NCBI GenBank assembly: GCA_041738505.1
Contig: JBGSPQ010000034.1
Location: 1-64,000 of the forward strand
Source of the DNA: JBGSPQ01 sp041738505
GTDB taxonomy: Bacteria; Patescibacteriota; Gracilibacteria; UBA1369
Length of the DNA: 64,000 nt
Direction: 5' to 3'
Shown here: positions 15,279 to 25,284 of the stretch, one piece after another
Layout of the letters: each line of letters starts with the position of its first letter
Numbering within the stretch: position 1 is the stretch's first letter
Notes under the pieces: model-generated
What the model saw: the letters and a program-made list of their open reading frames with translations, nothing else
Databases searched by the model: none
What the model was told of the DNA's origin: nothing
Translations under genes and position numbers: made by a program

Positions 15279-18200
15279 TTATATCTTGTAATATTCCCTC
15301 AAACCGGTCGCGTATTCCCTGATGGCGGGATTATCATTTAAGGTCATATAATAAAATATCAACTTGGACATTTCGGATCTTTTTACTTTTCTGTCTTTAA
15401 ACAACATATGCTCTCCATCGATGCCGACAAGTTCATTTTCAAGAGCCAAGGCCAATAGCGGCGCATACCAGTCTTTATCCGAAGTATCGATAAATGGCAA
15501 TTGTATGGATTCGGAAACAATGGGCGTTTTGATTGAAGCCCTTGTAAGAATGGTCAACGCCTCCACTCTACTTATATCATCATACGGACGCGCTTTTGCC
15601 CTTTTTACTCCCTGTATGATTCCATGCTTGTAAGCTGTATAAAACACTCTGGAAGCAAAATTGTCCGACGTGCTTGAATCGTCCGTAACAGGCAGATCAG
15701 TGAACCTGAACCCGTTTGAAGGAATCGGAACATTGTCTTCAATGGTAATACAGTTGGACACAAGAGCAACTTTTATCAATTCCAGCCTGGTTGAGTATCT
15801 ATCCGGCTCAAAATGCCATACTCCCGTACGGAACTCGGTTTCCTGCCGTCCGGTTGAGTGATTGCCGTTGCCCGACGCGATATAGTCTCCAAGTTCATTA
15901 ATCTTGGTAGTTCTTAGTATCTCAACAAAAGGATAGAACCATTGATCCTCCGGATTGTCATTAAATTTCAACGGTCGATCCGGGTCATGGCTTAAACAGC
16001 TTTTGGGAGTCTCTTCCAAACATATGAAATCCTCTTCTTCCGATATTAACGGATCCGGCGACATGACAGCCAGATTGGGATGAAACTGCTGATTGATGAT
16101 ATCGACTCTTTCAATGTATCCATATATTTCCGGATTCGGATTATATGCCATGATTCGGGTAATTATTTTTGCCAGATCCTTTCTAAGGACGGGTTCTTCC
16201 ATTGAATAGACGTTGGTATTTGTTAAAATGCCGTTTAATTTGGCGAAGTCTTCGTATTTCTTGTACCAGGGTGATGTTTCGATATTATCCAAAACGGGGG
16301 GCAGGGCGCTTGCCGCTCTAAGGAAAATGGCTAAATTTTCGGCAGCAGTAACTTTTTCGTACGCCTTTGCCCGGTTGTTGTCACCCTTCACTATATTGTA
16401 TCTGTAAGCGGTGTAAAAAACTCTGCGGGCAAAATCTTCCACTTCATCATCAGTGCTTTGGGGCGGCATGTCTAAAAATCTAAACCCATTTTCAGGTATG
16501 TATATTGTGTCATCAACGGGAATACAATTGGCAATCAGTGCCGTTTTAACGGCCTCTAGTCTGGTCACTTCTCTTTCGGGTTCGAAATTCCAGGTGCCGG
16601 TTTGAAACTTGGCTTGTTGTTTGCCTGTGGAATGATTATCCGTGCCGCTGAAAATATAATCTCCGGTTCTGATTATTTGTGTGTTTTTTAGTGTGTTGAT
16701 GAATGGCGCGTATGAATCATTCGCCAAGTCCTCAAATTTAATTTCGCGACTAGCGTTTAGCTGTAAACATGAACTTTGGACCATATAGGGTTCCGTCACT
16801 TTGACTTCGCAAGTGCTTTCGTTTCTTTGATTTGTTTTGCCGTCTTCAAATACAGAGTTCAAATGCCCGCCGCTCGTACCACCCGCGACCGGAACGAGCT
16901 TTACCGATATGTTGGATGAGCTGTTTAAATTTGTTCCCTGATCATCCGTAAGGATGGCAGTATTAATGACAGTCATTCCCGAGGCGTTGGATTTGACAAT
17001 GGCTTGATACTCTATGTCCACGGTTTGAGCCGGAGCTATGGCGGGAATGACGATGGATAAAGTTCCCGGAGTGGTTCCTCCAAAATCGGCTTCGTCCAAA
17101 TCCATGACGTCGGTTTTTGTTACCGCATCAATTCTGATAGATCCCGCAAGGTAAGATAATTGGGAAGGAATGGCATCTGTAATGGTCGCGTTTGTTGAAG
17201 GAGATGAGCCGGTATTGGAAACCGTTACCTTGTAATCAACTACATTTCCGACGCTTTTTAACGTGGAGCCCGAAACTGTTTTGAGAATTGACATAGTCGG
17301 GAAGGATGAAGACGTGGAGGTGGAATCGTTTTTACCCGGACCACCTTCGGTTGGTGGACTTATTACCAAGCCGTTGACGATATTTGTACCATCCGGAAGG
17401 CCCGTATCAACTTTTACGGTATATTCTATAATCTCGGTATCGTTCAGGCTTCCCGCCGCACCAAGACTGATTGCGGAAAAATCCAGTTTACCTTCGCCGT
17501 TAAGGCCAAGTGGCGTGTACACCGAATTATCAATTCCCGTTACCGGATAAGTTACAATGGTAAAAGAATTCAAATTGGCGGGGATTTCATCTACTACCGT
17601 TATCCCCGAGGCGGGGGTATTGCCGGTATTAATGACTTCAACTCTATATAGCAAAATATCGTTTGCCTGGACAGGAGCCCCGTTAATATCGGTGACCGTT
17701 TTGAAAGATGTGCTTAAATCAGGCCTTAATACAGTATCGCTCACAGAATCCAGACTGTTATAGTCGTTAACCGCACCTCCGTCATCCAGCGGATTTCCCG
17801 TTCTTTCTCCACTGTAGATATTTCCCGGAATGAACAGGGAAACCGGTCCGTTCTGGCCTGTTGCGGTTATTGATCCGTTATTCACAATAAGCGTTCCGGG
17901 CGCCACCGAATTATCTATGATTGCGTCAAAAGTGAAAATGATCGGATTGCCGGCATTATATATGGAAGATATTTCCGCGTAGGTAAAAATCAGATTGGGT
18001 GAACCCGAAATATCCACTGCCGGCAAAGCCGGACCGTTTAACAGAAGCAGATTCCCGTTATAGGTGAGTCCCGGAGGCAGAATGCTTTCAATGATGTTGT
18101 CATACGCCGAACTGTCTCCGTTGTTTTCAATTCTGATTTGGTAGGTGATAACGTCTCCGCCCGCGTATACACTGGATAACTGAATTCCAATAATAGGCTC

Positions 18201-21200
18201 AATAACTGTCACCACGGGCGCGACAACCGGGCCCTGCGTCCCGCCGGTTGTTCCGTACACGGCCGCCGCGGAATTGTTTTTTAGATCGCCAAGGTTGTTA
18301 TCCGCGGTGTTTAGAACTAGGACATCATATTCAACAGTCAGTATTTCATCAACCGCATTATTTGTATTGGAATTTACCATGTTACCAAAAGCAAATGAGA
18401 TATTTTGACTGACCCCGGGTGTTAATGTTACCGAGTCCGGTGTAAGAACGGGGCTTAGAGGAGTCCCGTCATATGCCACTTCCGCCGGATTTGAGTTTAT
18501 TATGTTCAATGTGCCCGGCAAAAAAGCAAGGCCCGGATCCAGCGTGTCGTCAATTACCAAGCCGTCGATGGTACCTTCGGGGATGCGCACTTCTATTCTG
18601 TACGGAATGGTGTCGTTGATCTTTTTTTGGATGACGGCATCACGCAGACTTTTTGTTATGAAAGCGTTGCTTGAAACGGTAATATTGGCGGTATCAGAGT
18701 CCGAATACAGCCTTTGATCGGGCTCGGCTCCGGGATAGGAATCGTAAGAAACATTCGCCGTGTTTGCCAGTATTTCGTTTGGCAGAACAGTGTTCGCAAG
18801 AGTAACTCTGTATTTGAGAGTTATAGATCCACCCGGATCCAGCTTGGCAAAAAGAGGGTTGGCGGTTGTTGTGTTGTTCCAGGCAAATTGCGTGCCATTA
18901 TAAAAGTTACCCAGTGCTTCAACGGGATTATCAATTAATGTATCTCCCGTATTATCCAAGCCATCCGTTGAAAATCCGGTATCAACAATGATTTTTGACC
19001 CGGGAATATCCGTGATTTCAACATCATAGGCCGGAGCCTGACCGTTATTGGTAATCGTTATTGTAAACTCAAAAGCGTCACCGCTGTCGCCGGCCAATGG
19101 CAACACCGTTTTTGTGGTGGAAATGGATGGTTCAACCAAATCAGCGGAGCTATTTACAGTGTAGGGAACCGGTTTTTCATCAAAAGAGATTGTTGCGGTA
19201 TTGGTGTATGGTGTACCCGCTACGTTCAGCAAATTATCTTTTACCTTCGCCACAACCTCCACTTCAATTGTTTCGATTCCGGGATTAGGTGTATTGGAGA
19301 CGTTTCCAAAAGCAAAAACAACCGTATCATTTATGCCGTCACCATTTAAATTATCCTGGAAAACTGGTGCCACAAACGAATGTGATACTCCGCTGTCATT
19401 AATGAGAGATGCCGAAATGACTTCAAATACCGATGGCAAAGTGTCCATGATTTGGTAATTGGTCATGTTGGTTTCCGGTATTGCCATTGATATCCTGTAT
19501 GTCACGGTTTCTCCAATTGCCAAATCCTGATTGGCCGGGTTAAACGCTCCCGTTCCCGTGTCGGCCAAACTTGTTGAATGAACCGTTTTTACGGGTGTTA
19601 TATCATGTATGGTCACCTGGGCAATGTCCGATTTATTGTAATCACGTCTATCTGGATTGGGCGACGGAGCCGACGAATAATCCAGTACGGCTGTGTTCGT
19701 AAGGACTTGTTCGGGAAATACAGCATTATCAATCAATGCCCTGTATTTAAAACTATAGGATATTCCTTCTGCCAACTCGTCAAACAAAGCCAAGCCGCTG
19801 GTTGTATTGTTAAGAGTGATCACCTGCCCCGCAACCGCAGCAGCAAAAAGTGCCGATTCGGCCGCGTCATCGGTGTTGCCGTCTAAATCATTATCTATGC
19901 CGTCCAAACCGAAATCCAGAATTGTATATTCCGAAGGCAACGTATCTGTGATGGCAACATCAAATGCCGGTTGGCTGGATAGCAGTCCGTGAGACATATT
20001 CAATGTAAATTCAACAATGTCTCCGGCATCCGCGTTGGGGGTGGCGACAGATTTGTCTATAAGTAAATCGGGTTCCACCACATCAATATTAGCCACCGCG
20101 GTAATGGGACCGCCTGTGATACCGGTCCAATTTACCGAAATGTTATTTGCTTTAACCGCGCCATTTGTGTTGGAAACATGATCCAAAAGGGTCGCGACAA
20201 CATCAATCTCAATTAATCGATTAACCGGAGATCCCGAGGGGACGGCCGGAGCGATAATAGTGGGGAAAGTGATGGTGGCTCTGTCGTTTATCGTATCCGC
20301 ATTCTCATCGGTAATACCGATAGTTGGCGCAGGAGAAGAAGTGGCATCCGAAACCAATGATGCCGAATCAATACGCATGCCCAAAGGAACGTTGTCTATG
20401 ATAACAAAATTTGATACCGCCGCTTCCGGAACGTTTACCGATATTCTATAAGTTATTTGCTCCCCTATAGCCAAGTCCGTATTTAAGGCATTATGCTTGG
20501 CAGAACCTGTTTGTGCCAGACTGGTCGCGTTTACGCCCTTTCCTGCGGAAACCGAAATAACATTTACATTAATGCTGGAATTATTTGTGCCGTTTTTGTC
20601 GATTCCCGTGACCGAGACACCCAGAATTGAATCATAAGTTAAACTCGCGGTATTGGTGATGATTTGAGAAGGGGTGACCGTATTTTTCAACACCGCCTTG
20701 AAAGTCAAAACAATAGTGGCTCCAACAATCAACTGATTAAACTTGGTGTTTGTGGTTGTTGTTGAGTTAAAAGTAAATGTTTTTGTGCCCGAATTATAAA
20801 AAGATGCGGCTACTTCATCCGGATCAAGGCCATCAACCAGCCCGTCCCCGTCATTATCAAGACCGTCTGTAGCAAAGTTTTGAACGGCATCAAGCAAATT
20901 TATTTCAACATCAGCCGGCAGAATATCACTTAAAGAAATATCCGTGGCGTCGGAGTTACTGGCGGGATCGTGAGCGATGGTGATTGTATATTGAACAATG
21001 TCTCCGGCATCTCCACTGTTCGGACTAACCGCTTTGGCAACGTTCAGTATGGGCTGTCTGAACCTGGCAATAGCGGTTTTTTCCGGCAGTTGAGTGGCTC
21101 CAACAGTCAATCTGACGCGATTGGTTTTGTTGGCTGCGGTGGGAGTGGCGTAATGAACCGTTTCGTAAAAAACACAAAAGGTGTTGTCCGTGGTATTGTT

Positions 21201-23306
21201 ATTGTTTGTAGCGATGGCATTCGTAAAATTTACCGTCAAATCACCACCGCTCGGCGCAACACCGGCGCCAACGGGAGAAACCACCGCCACGGACGGAAGT
21301 GCACCAACAAAATTGGCTGTGGCTTCGGGACAATTGGCGGTCGTTCCATCAAGCGTTACTCCCGGCGTAAAATAATATCCCATTCCCGAAGGGATATTAT
21401 CAGATAGTGAAAAAGAAGTTGTGCCTTCCGGTACGGTTACCGGAATTCGATAGCGCATGGCTTCTCCAACCGTTACCCGGCAGTTATTGGAATCGGCACA
21501 AGTTGTGTATGCCATATCCGCCGTTAAAGACGGTGTGGGAATTTTTGAATAAGCGAGAGTGTTTATTGTGGCGACGGCATTGTCGGTTTTGGGATCCAGG
21601 GGATCAAGGTAATTGAATGCCGATCCGCTTTGTGAAGTGAATTTTGTAAGTTGTGCCTCGTTTTCATATTCACTCAAGGCCGAAACCGATTGAGCCAGAC
21701 CTAATTCATAGGTGACCAACAGAATGTTCTCGCCTTCATTGGCCTGCCCGGGTCTGGTCTGTGCCAAATCATTATATGGCGGCAATAAAAAAGCCGGCCC
21801 CGTTTTCATTTTTAAAACCGTATCAGTACCATCACTGGTCCCGCCGTTTGCCACAAAACCAAAAAGCCCCCCGTCAAAATCGGCGGTTCTATCCGTTCCG
21901 CCGGCGTCGTATACCCGCAAGTTTAAATCGGCTACAGAAGTTGGCGCCGCGAATCCGGCCGGTAATGTTTCCGTAAACTCAATATCATAAGCATTCGCAT
22001 TACCTATGTTTTCTATAGTCGCAACGAATCTAAGTTTGTCTCCCGCGTCCACGTCCGAAATATCGCTATCAATGGGGTTAGTGACCAAATCATCGGAAGA
22101 AAACGGTCCGGCAAAAAGCGGATCTGTTCCGGGTAGAGCGAAACCCACGGGACCGGTCACTGCCGGATCAAAAACAGCCGTTGCCTTGTCTGATGAAACG
22201 ACACCTTTTGTCAGGTTAAGCTGGGGTTGGGAAGTGATTTGATCAATTATTGCCGAAGTTACGTACACATTGGCTACAGAGGAGTTGTCCGCAGAAAAAG
22301 TGGCAAAATTTACCAGTTTCAGACTATCGGCCATCGGCTTGGGTTGAGCCGTTATACTGAAATAAATCTCCAAATGAATCGGAGTGGAAGGCGTTTTTTC
22401 AAAACAGTCCTGATCAAGATATCTCAATTCAAACGTATTGGTGGGGACATCCACAAACAGAGCCGGGTCCAGCGAAAGGCAGGATGGTGTAAGAGGCGGC
22501 AAACCGGTTGTACCCGATCCGTAACCAAAATCACCCGGCAGAGGGATAGATGAAGGATCTCCATCGGCTGGAGTATAATTGGTGCCGGAAACAAAAGTGG
22601 TCATTTCAGCGACATCAAAAAACGGTATTGGTAAAAAGTCCTTAATAACCAGTGTCTCCATATCTCCCGAAGGAATATCGACCGTAAGTTTGTATGTAAC
22701 CACGTCATTGGGCGCTATTCTCAAAGGCGTTGGCGCAATAAACGGCTGTACATCAAGAGTTCCTCCAAGTGGTGTGTGGCCGATTAAATCTTTGGAAAAG
22801 GTCAATCCCACAATGGTTATGCTTGCAGAACTGGAGTCACTTGGGTAATTACCTGTTGGAACCGCGTTAATGACCTGGGCGGATACCCTGACCGGATTGG
22901 AAAGTGTATCACCGGCATCAACAGAATAATCGTTCGGCTGGTCGTCAAGATAAGACTCGTTGATAATCGCTCTGTATGTAACAGTTCCTTTAGTGCCGGT
23001 TCCCGGAGGATATGCTAATGTAAGCCCTCCTTCAAAAACATCATCCCAGGCGGGCTCCAATGAAACTCTGTTGGAAATATCAAATACCAGGACAGTCTCT
23101 CCGTCTCCGGGCGGAGTTATGGCGTCGTTGTCGTTTACCGTGTCCGCAGTAATGGCAAGGTCACAGCCTCCGCAAGCGGAAAAATCATAAGCGGGAGGTG
23201 GTGTTTCGGTGATAACGCTGGCTTCGGCAAGATTGACTTCATTAAAAGTCAAACCCGATAATGAATTTGCTTTCTCGGCTACGGACAACCGGGCCGAATT
23301 CGGCAC
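15279..23306 (-). CDS. giant DUF11-repeat surface protein, main C-terminal part with SLH domains
   Basis: About 2,675 residues, the bulk of a disrupted gene that begins at 24631. The body is many Ig-like DUF11 or isopeptide-type repeats of roughly 130-160 residues (recurring themes: YRI.V.VPE, VI.D.LP, NTA..SYD). Several carry thrombospondin-3-like acidic loops (DGLDNDGDGLVDGLDPDE) expected to bind calcium. The C-terminal 500 residues hold two SLH-type triplets, each with a HSTG/W.FEPxR..TRLE..K segment, that would anchor it to the wall. The frame is open through TAC and ACC codons directly to an in-frame TAA at 23313-23315, so the GTG at 23306 is probably not a natural start. A missing Q codon (CAA to TAA) fits the context. 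Confidence 0.8.
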   Translation of the reverse strand: MPNSARLSVAEKANSLSGLTFNEVNLAEASVITETPPPAYDFSACGGCDLAITADTVNDNDAITPPGDGETVLVFDISNRVSLEPAWDDVFEGGLTLAYPPGTGTKGTVTYRAIINESYLDDQPNDYSVDAGDTLSNPVRVSAQVINAVPTGNYPSDSSSASITIVGLTFSKDLIGHTPLGGTLDVQPFIAPTPLRIAPNDVVTYKLTVDIPSGDMETLVIKDFLPIPFFDVAEMTTFVSGTNYTPADGDPSSIPLPGDFGYGSGTTGLPPLTPSCLSLDPALFVDVPTNTFELRYLDQDCFEKTPSTPIHLEIYFSITAQPKPMADSLKLVNFATFSADNSSVANVYVTSAIIDQITSQPQLNLTKGVVSSDKATAVFDPAVTGPVGFALPGTDPLFAGPFSSDDLVTNPIDSDISDVDAGDKLRFVATIENIGNANAYDIEFTETLPAGFAAPTSVADLNLRVYDAGGTDRTADFDGGLFGFVANGGTSDGTDTVLKMKTGPAFLLPPYNDLAQTRPGQANEGENILLVTYELGLAQSVSALSEYENEAQLTKFTSQSGSAFNYLDPLDPKTDNAVATINTLAYSKIPTPSLTADMAYTTCADSNNCRVTVGEAMRYRIPVTVPEGTTSFSLSDNIPSGMGYYFTPGVTLDGTTANCPEATANFVGALPSVAVVSPVGAGVAPSGGDLTVNFTNAIATNNNNTTDNTFCVFYETVHYATPTAANKTNRVRLTVGATQLPEKTAIARFRQPILNVAKAVSPNSGDAGDIVQYTITIAHDPASNSDATDISLSDILPADVEINLLDAVQNFATDGLDNDGDGLVDGLDPDEVAASFYNSGTKTFTFNSTTTTNTKFNQLIVGATIVLTFKAVLKNTVTPSQIITNTASLTYDSILGVSVTGIDKNGTNNSSINVNVISVSAGKGVNATSLAQTGSAKHNALNTDLAIGEQITYRISVNVPEAAVSNFVIIDNVPLGMRIDSASLVSDATSSPAPTIGITDENADTINDRATITFPTIIAPAVPSGSPVNRLIEIDVVATLLDHVSNTNGAVKANNISVNWTGITGGPITAVANIDVVEPDLLIDKSVATPNADAGDIVEFTLNMSHGLLSSQPAFDVAITDTLPSEYTILDFGLDGIDNDLDGNTDDAAESALFAAAVAGQVITLNNTTSGLALFDELAEGISYSFKYRALIDNAVFPEQVLTNTAVLDYSSAPSPNPDRRDYNKSDIAQVTIHDITPVKTVHSTSLADTGTGAFNPANQDLAIGETVTYRISMAIPETNMTNYQIMDTLPSVFEVISASLINDSGVSHSFVAPVFQDNLNGDGINDTVVFAFGNVSNTPNPGIETIEVEVVAKVKDNLLNVAGTPYTNTATISFDEKPVPYTVNSSADLVEPSISTTKTVLPLAGDSGDAFEFTITITNNGQAPAYDVEITDIPGSKIIVDTGFSTDGLDNTGDTLIDNPVEALGNFYNGTQFAWNNTTTANPLFAKLDPGGSITLKYRVTLANTVLPNEILANTANVSYDSYPGAEPDQRLYSDSDTANITVSSNAFITKSLRDAVIQKKINDTIPYRIEVRIPEGTIDGLVIDDTLDPGLAFLPGTLNIINSNPAEVAYDGTPLSPVLTPDSVTLTPGVSQNISFAFGNMVNSNTNNAVDEILTVEYDVLVLNTADNNLGDLKNNSAAAVYGTTGGTQGPVVAPVVTVIEPIIGIQLSSVYAGGDVITYQIRIENNGDSSAYDNIIESILPPGLTYNGNLLLLNGPALPAVDISGSPNLIFTYAEISSIYNAGNPIIFTFDAIIDNSVAPGTLIVNNGSITATGQNGPVSLFIPGNIYSGERTGNPLDDGGAVNDYNSLDSVSDTVLRPDLSTSFKTVTDINGAPVQANDILLYRVEVINTGNTPASGITVVDEIPANLNSFTIVTYPVTGIDNSVYTPLGLNGEGKLDFSAISLGAAGSLNDTEIIEYTVKVDTGLPDGTNIVNGLVISPPTEGGPGKNDSTSTSSSFPTMSILKTVSGSTLKSVGNVVDYKVTVSNTGSSPSTNATITDAIPSQLSYLAGSIRIDAVTKTDVMDLDEADFGGTTPGTLSIVIPAIAPAQTVDIEYQAIVKSNASGMTVINTAILTDDQGTNLNSSSNISVKLVPVAGGTSGGHLNSVFEDGKTNQRNESTCEVKVTEPYMVQSSCLQLNASREIKFEDLANDSYAPFINTLKNTQIIRTGDYIFSGTDNHSTGKQQAKFQTGTWNFEPEREVTRLEAVKTALIANCIPVDDTIYIPENGFRFLDMPPQSTDDEVEDFARRVFYTAYRYNIVKGDNNRAKAYEKVTAAENLAIFLRAASALPPVLDNIETSPWYKKYEDFAKLNGILTNTNVYSMEEPVLRKDLAKIITRIMAYNPNPEIYGYIERVDIINQQFHPNLAVMSPDPLISEEEDFICLEETPKSCLSHDPDRPLKFNDNPEDQWFYPFVEILRTTKINELGDYIASGNGNHSTGRQETEFRTGVWHFEPDRYSTRLELIKVALVSNCITIEDNVPIPSNGFRFTDLPVTDDSSTSDNFASRVFYTAYKHGIIQGVKRAKARPYDDISRVEALTILTRASIKTPIVSESIQLPFIDTSDKDWYAPLLALALENELVGIDGEHMLFKDRKVKRSEMSKLIFYYMTLNDNPAIREYATGLREYYKI

Positions 23307-23312
23307 GTAGGT

Positions 23313-23755
23313 TTACCCGTCTCCCAATAAATCCTCAATAACCAGTTGATTTAAAGTGAAGTAGTCGGACACCTGAAAGTTGATGGTAAACTCTATCGTA
23401 TCACCGGGCGTAAATCCGCCATTACCAACATTTACCGCAATCGCCCTGGATTTCTGTACCGCAACGGAGCGCGCGCTTAAATTTACGGTTGATGAATTAG
23501 CGGCAACAGGAGCCAAAAGATACAATCCGGTTACACCAACCGAATTGCCTATTGTTTCCGAAGAACCGGTATTGGGATCCAGAATATTGGCGGGAATAGC
23601 ATCGATCTCCGGCACATATGCCTCAAAACTGATGGACAGATCATTTGCCGCACCGGTACCGGTCACGGAAGGAAAATCAGCCTGCAAAGTACCGCCGTTT
23701 GACGGTGAACTTATAATAAGGGGAAAAGCAAAAGGTGCGGTGAAAACTTCCGGGG
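23313..23755 (-). pseudogene. giant surface protein, middle segment between frameshift and in-frame stop
   Basis: Same frame as the main part, separated from it only by TAA at 23313-23315 (reading GDG-stop-TYVPNSARLS, where GDGQTYVPNS would be expected). Its upstream end joins the N-terminal segment near a C4 run at 23752-23755; restoring one C gives a continuous reading PLVGPPEVFTAPFAFPL. The content is DUF11-like beta-sandwich sequence. Either two sequencing or assembly errors or two real inactivating mutations are present. Confidence 0.7.
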
Positions 23756-24631
23756 TCCTACCAACGGGGTGAATGTGATAGTGGAAGCCGAAGCTGTCTG
23801 CCCGGTAATTGAGGTTACGATCAAATCAGTGGAAATGCTATCCGTCAGCACTATATCGGTAATTGTCTTGTTGGTTGCGATATCGGCGGAAATTGTATAG
23901 TTGACGGGGTAATTTTCTCCGGTTGCCGTCTCACCCTCTCCGTGAAGGGTCGCAAGAGTTTTACTTGCCGTTATTAAGGTCGGAGTAATGATAGAATCCT
24001 GCAAAGCCGAATATAACGGAGGATCAACGTTTGGATTATCCAAAGGATCGGATCCCAGGGAAAAGCCACATCTGCTCTGAATGGGGTTTGCGAGCGGGAC
24101 TTCGATGGGAGGAATTTCACTCAAAGTCGCCGAAAAAACGGCCGCCACTTCGGTTTGATTTTGCACAAAAGATCCCACGGGCAGGCGGTATGCTCTATAT
24201 GTTGATCCCACGGGCAATAATAGAGTGGCGTTGGTAAGTGGGTTTGTAACCGTGCCAAGCAAAGGATCGCCACCGTCATTGTCTATCACCAAAGTGGGAG
24301 TTGGCACCACGGGTGTCAAAGCCAAAGATCCAATACTGAAAACGGACGAGTTAAGGGTAATATAATCGGGTGTCACCAATTCAATGAAGGGACTGAAACC
24401 GGTGTCCGGCCCCGCGTTTCCAAGAGTTGCCTCAAAAGTAAAGCCTTCTCCGGAATGTACGGAATGCGCGGGTGCTATGCTCAACGCACAAGTCGGATTG
24501 GCGGCGGCATAGGCTGTGGGAATTGTGAATACGTCATGGATGAGCGCCGGCAAAACGGATTCAACAATATTCCCCATGACCAAAGAGATAACTAAAAAAG
24601 TAGACAATATATAATTGAATGTTCTTTTCAT
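23711..24631 (-). CDS. giant surface protein, N-terminal segment with signal peptide
   Basis: Begins with MKRTFNYILSTFLVISLV, a signal peptide probably cleaved after a TAYA site near residue 43, then DUF11-like repeats (SIAPAHSVHSGEGFTFEATL). The native frame is lost near 23752-23770; the last 15 residues before the stop at 23711 are out of frame. With the two downstream parts it makes one gene of about 3,117 codons (24631 to 15279). If the breaks are real, only a ~300-residue secreted fragment lacking the wall anchor would be made. Confidence 0.75.
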   Translation of the reverse strand: MKRTFNYILSTFLVISLVMGNIVESVLPALIHDVFTIPTAYAAANPTCALSIAPAHSVHSGEGFTFEATLGNAGPDTGFSPFIELVTPDYITLNSSVFSIGSLALTPVVPTPTLVIDNDGGDPLLGTVTNPLTNATLLLPVGSTYRAYRLPVGSFVQNQTEVAAVFSATLSEIPPIEVPLANPIQSRCGFSLGSDPLDNPNVDPPLYSALQDSIITPTLITASKTLATLHGEGETATGENYPVNYTISADIATNKTITDIVLTDSISTDLIVTSITGQTASASTITFTPLVGPRKFSPHLLLFPLL

Positions 24632-24735
24632 GTATGTGGGTTATTTGCTTTATTTTACAGCATAATGCCCCTCCATAAACCAATTTTTATTGACATAAAT
24701 AATAACGTTATCTGGCATTCGGCTTTTGTAGGATT

Positions 24736-24816
24736 TTTTCCGGCAATGTAAACGAAATTGCGTGATCCGTTTACATCTTTCCGGCAATGTAAACGAAATT
24801 GCGTAAACTGTTTACA
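24736..24816. repeat. tandem direct repeat with GTAAAC/GTTTAC inverted motifs
   Basis: Two copies of CCGGCAATGTAAACGAAATT (24738-24757 and 24781-24800 region), each followed by a complementary GTTTACATCT. The second unit includes GTAAAC-T-GTTTAC as a short perfect palindrome. The block lies upstream of the giant surface-protein start (24631) and just after the 114-aa gene's stop, so it could be an operator, a leader structure or a terminator. Confidence 0.6.
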
Positions 24817-24818
24817 TC

Positions 24819-25163
24819 TCATTCATTCAACCCCATCATTTTCCTGATTACCTCGGTAATTGATTTTACCCTGATGTTGTCGCCCAGGACGGGTTTGTTG
24901 ATGATGTTATAGATCATTTCCATATCGGCCACCGAAAGCCCTTTTAATTCGGCAAATTCGGGAAGAACAATTTCGGGATCGGTGTTCAAAGGAAGATCGG
25001 TCACGGCGCACATGTATTCGCGCCAGGTGGTGTCATCGGGAAGTTCCAAATGAGACAAGTTTGCCCTTAACAATTCGTCTTTCCGTTGAACATATTCCTG
25101 ATGGTCGGAAGGTTCTGCCGTTGCCCGGCCGGCCGGCTGTGTTCCCCTTTTTGGATATTTCAT
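24819..25163 (-). CDS. hypothetical protein, 114 aa
   Basis: Unrecognised soluble protein. A basic, disordered N-terminus (about 1-25) precedes a helical body rich in Leu and acidic residues. There is no signal peptide or membrane helix. It lies upstream of, and on the same strand as, the giant surface-protein gene, but 190 bases with repeats separate them, so a shared transcript is uncertain. Confidence 0.5.
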   Translation of the reverse strand: MKYPKRGTQPAGRATAEPSDHQEYVQRKDELLRANLSHLELPDDTTWREYMCAVTDLPLNTDPEIVLPEFAELKGLSVADMEMIYNIINKPVLGDNIRVKSITEVIRKMMGLNE

Positions 25164-25284
25164 GTTGGTTGGATGATATGCTTAATAAGGGTTTGATTTT
25201 ACCGCTTTTCCCCTTTTTGTCAATTTTGAGTTTGCAAAGTGCCACACCGCCGGCATGCGATGAGGTGCGCTTGTTGTTGAATTT

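Noticed and set aside
23313..23315. Programmed readthrough or alternative code at the in-frame TAA
   Set aside because: TAA ends other genes normally (for example guaA), and a frameshift lies close by; mutation or sequence error is simpler.
24736..24816. CRISPR array at the duplicated GTAAAC block
   Set aside because: Only two units, no unique spacers of constant length and no cas genes in the window.
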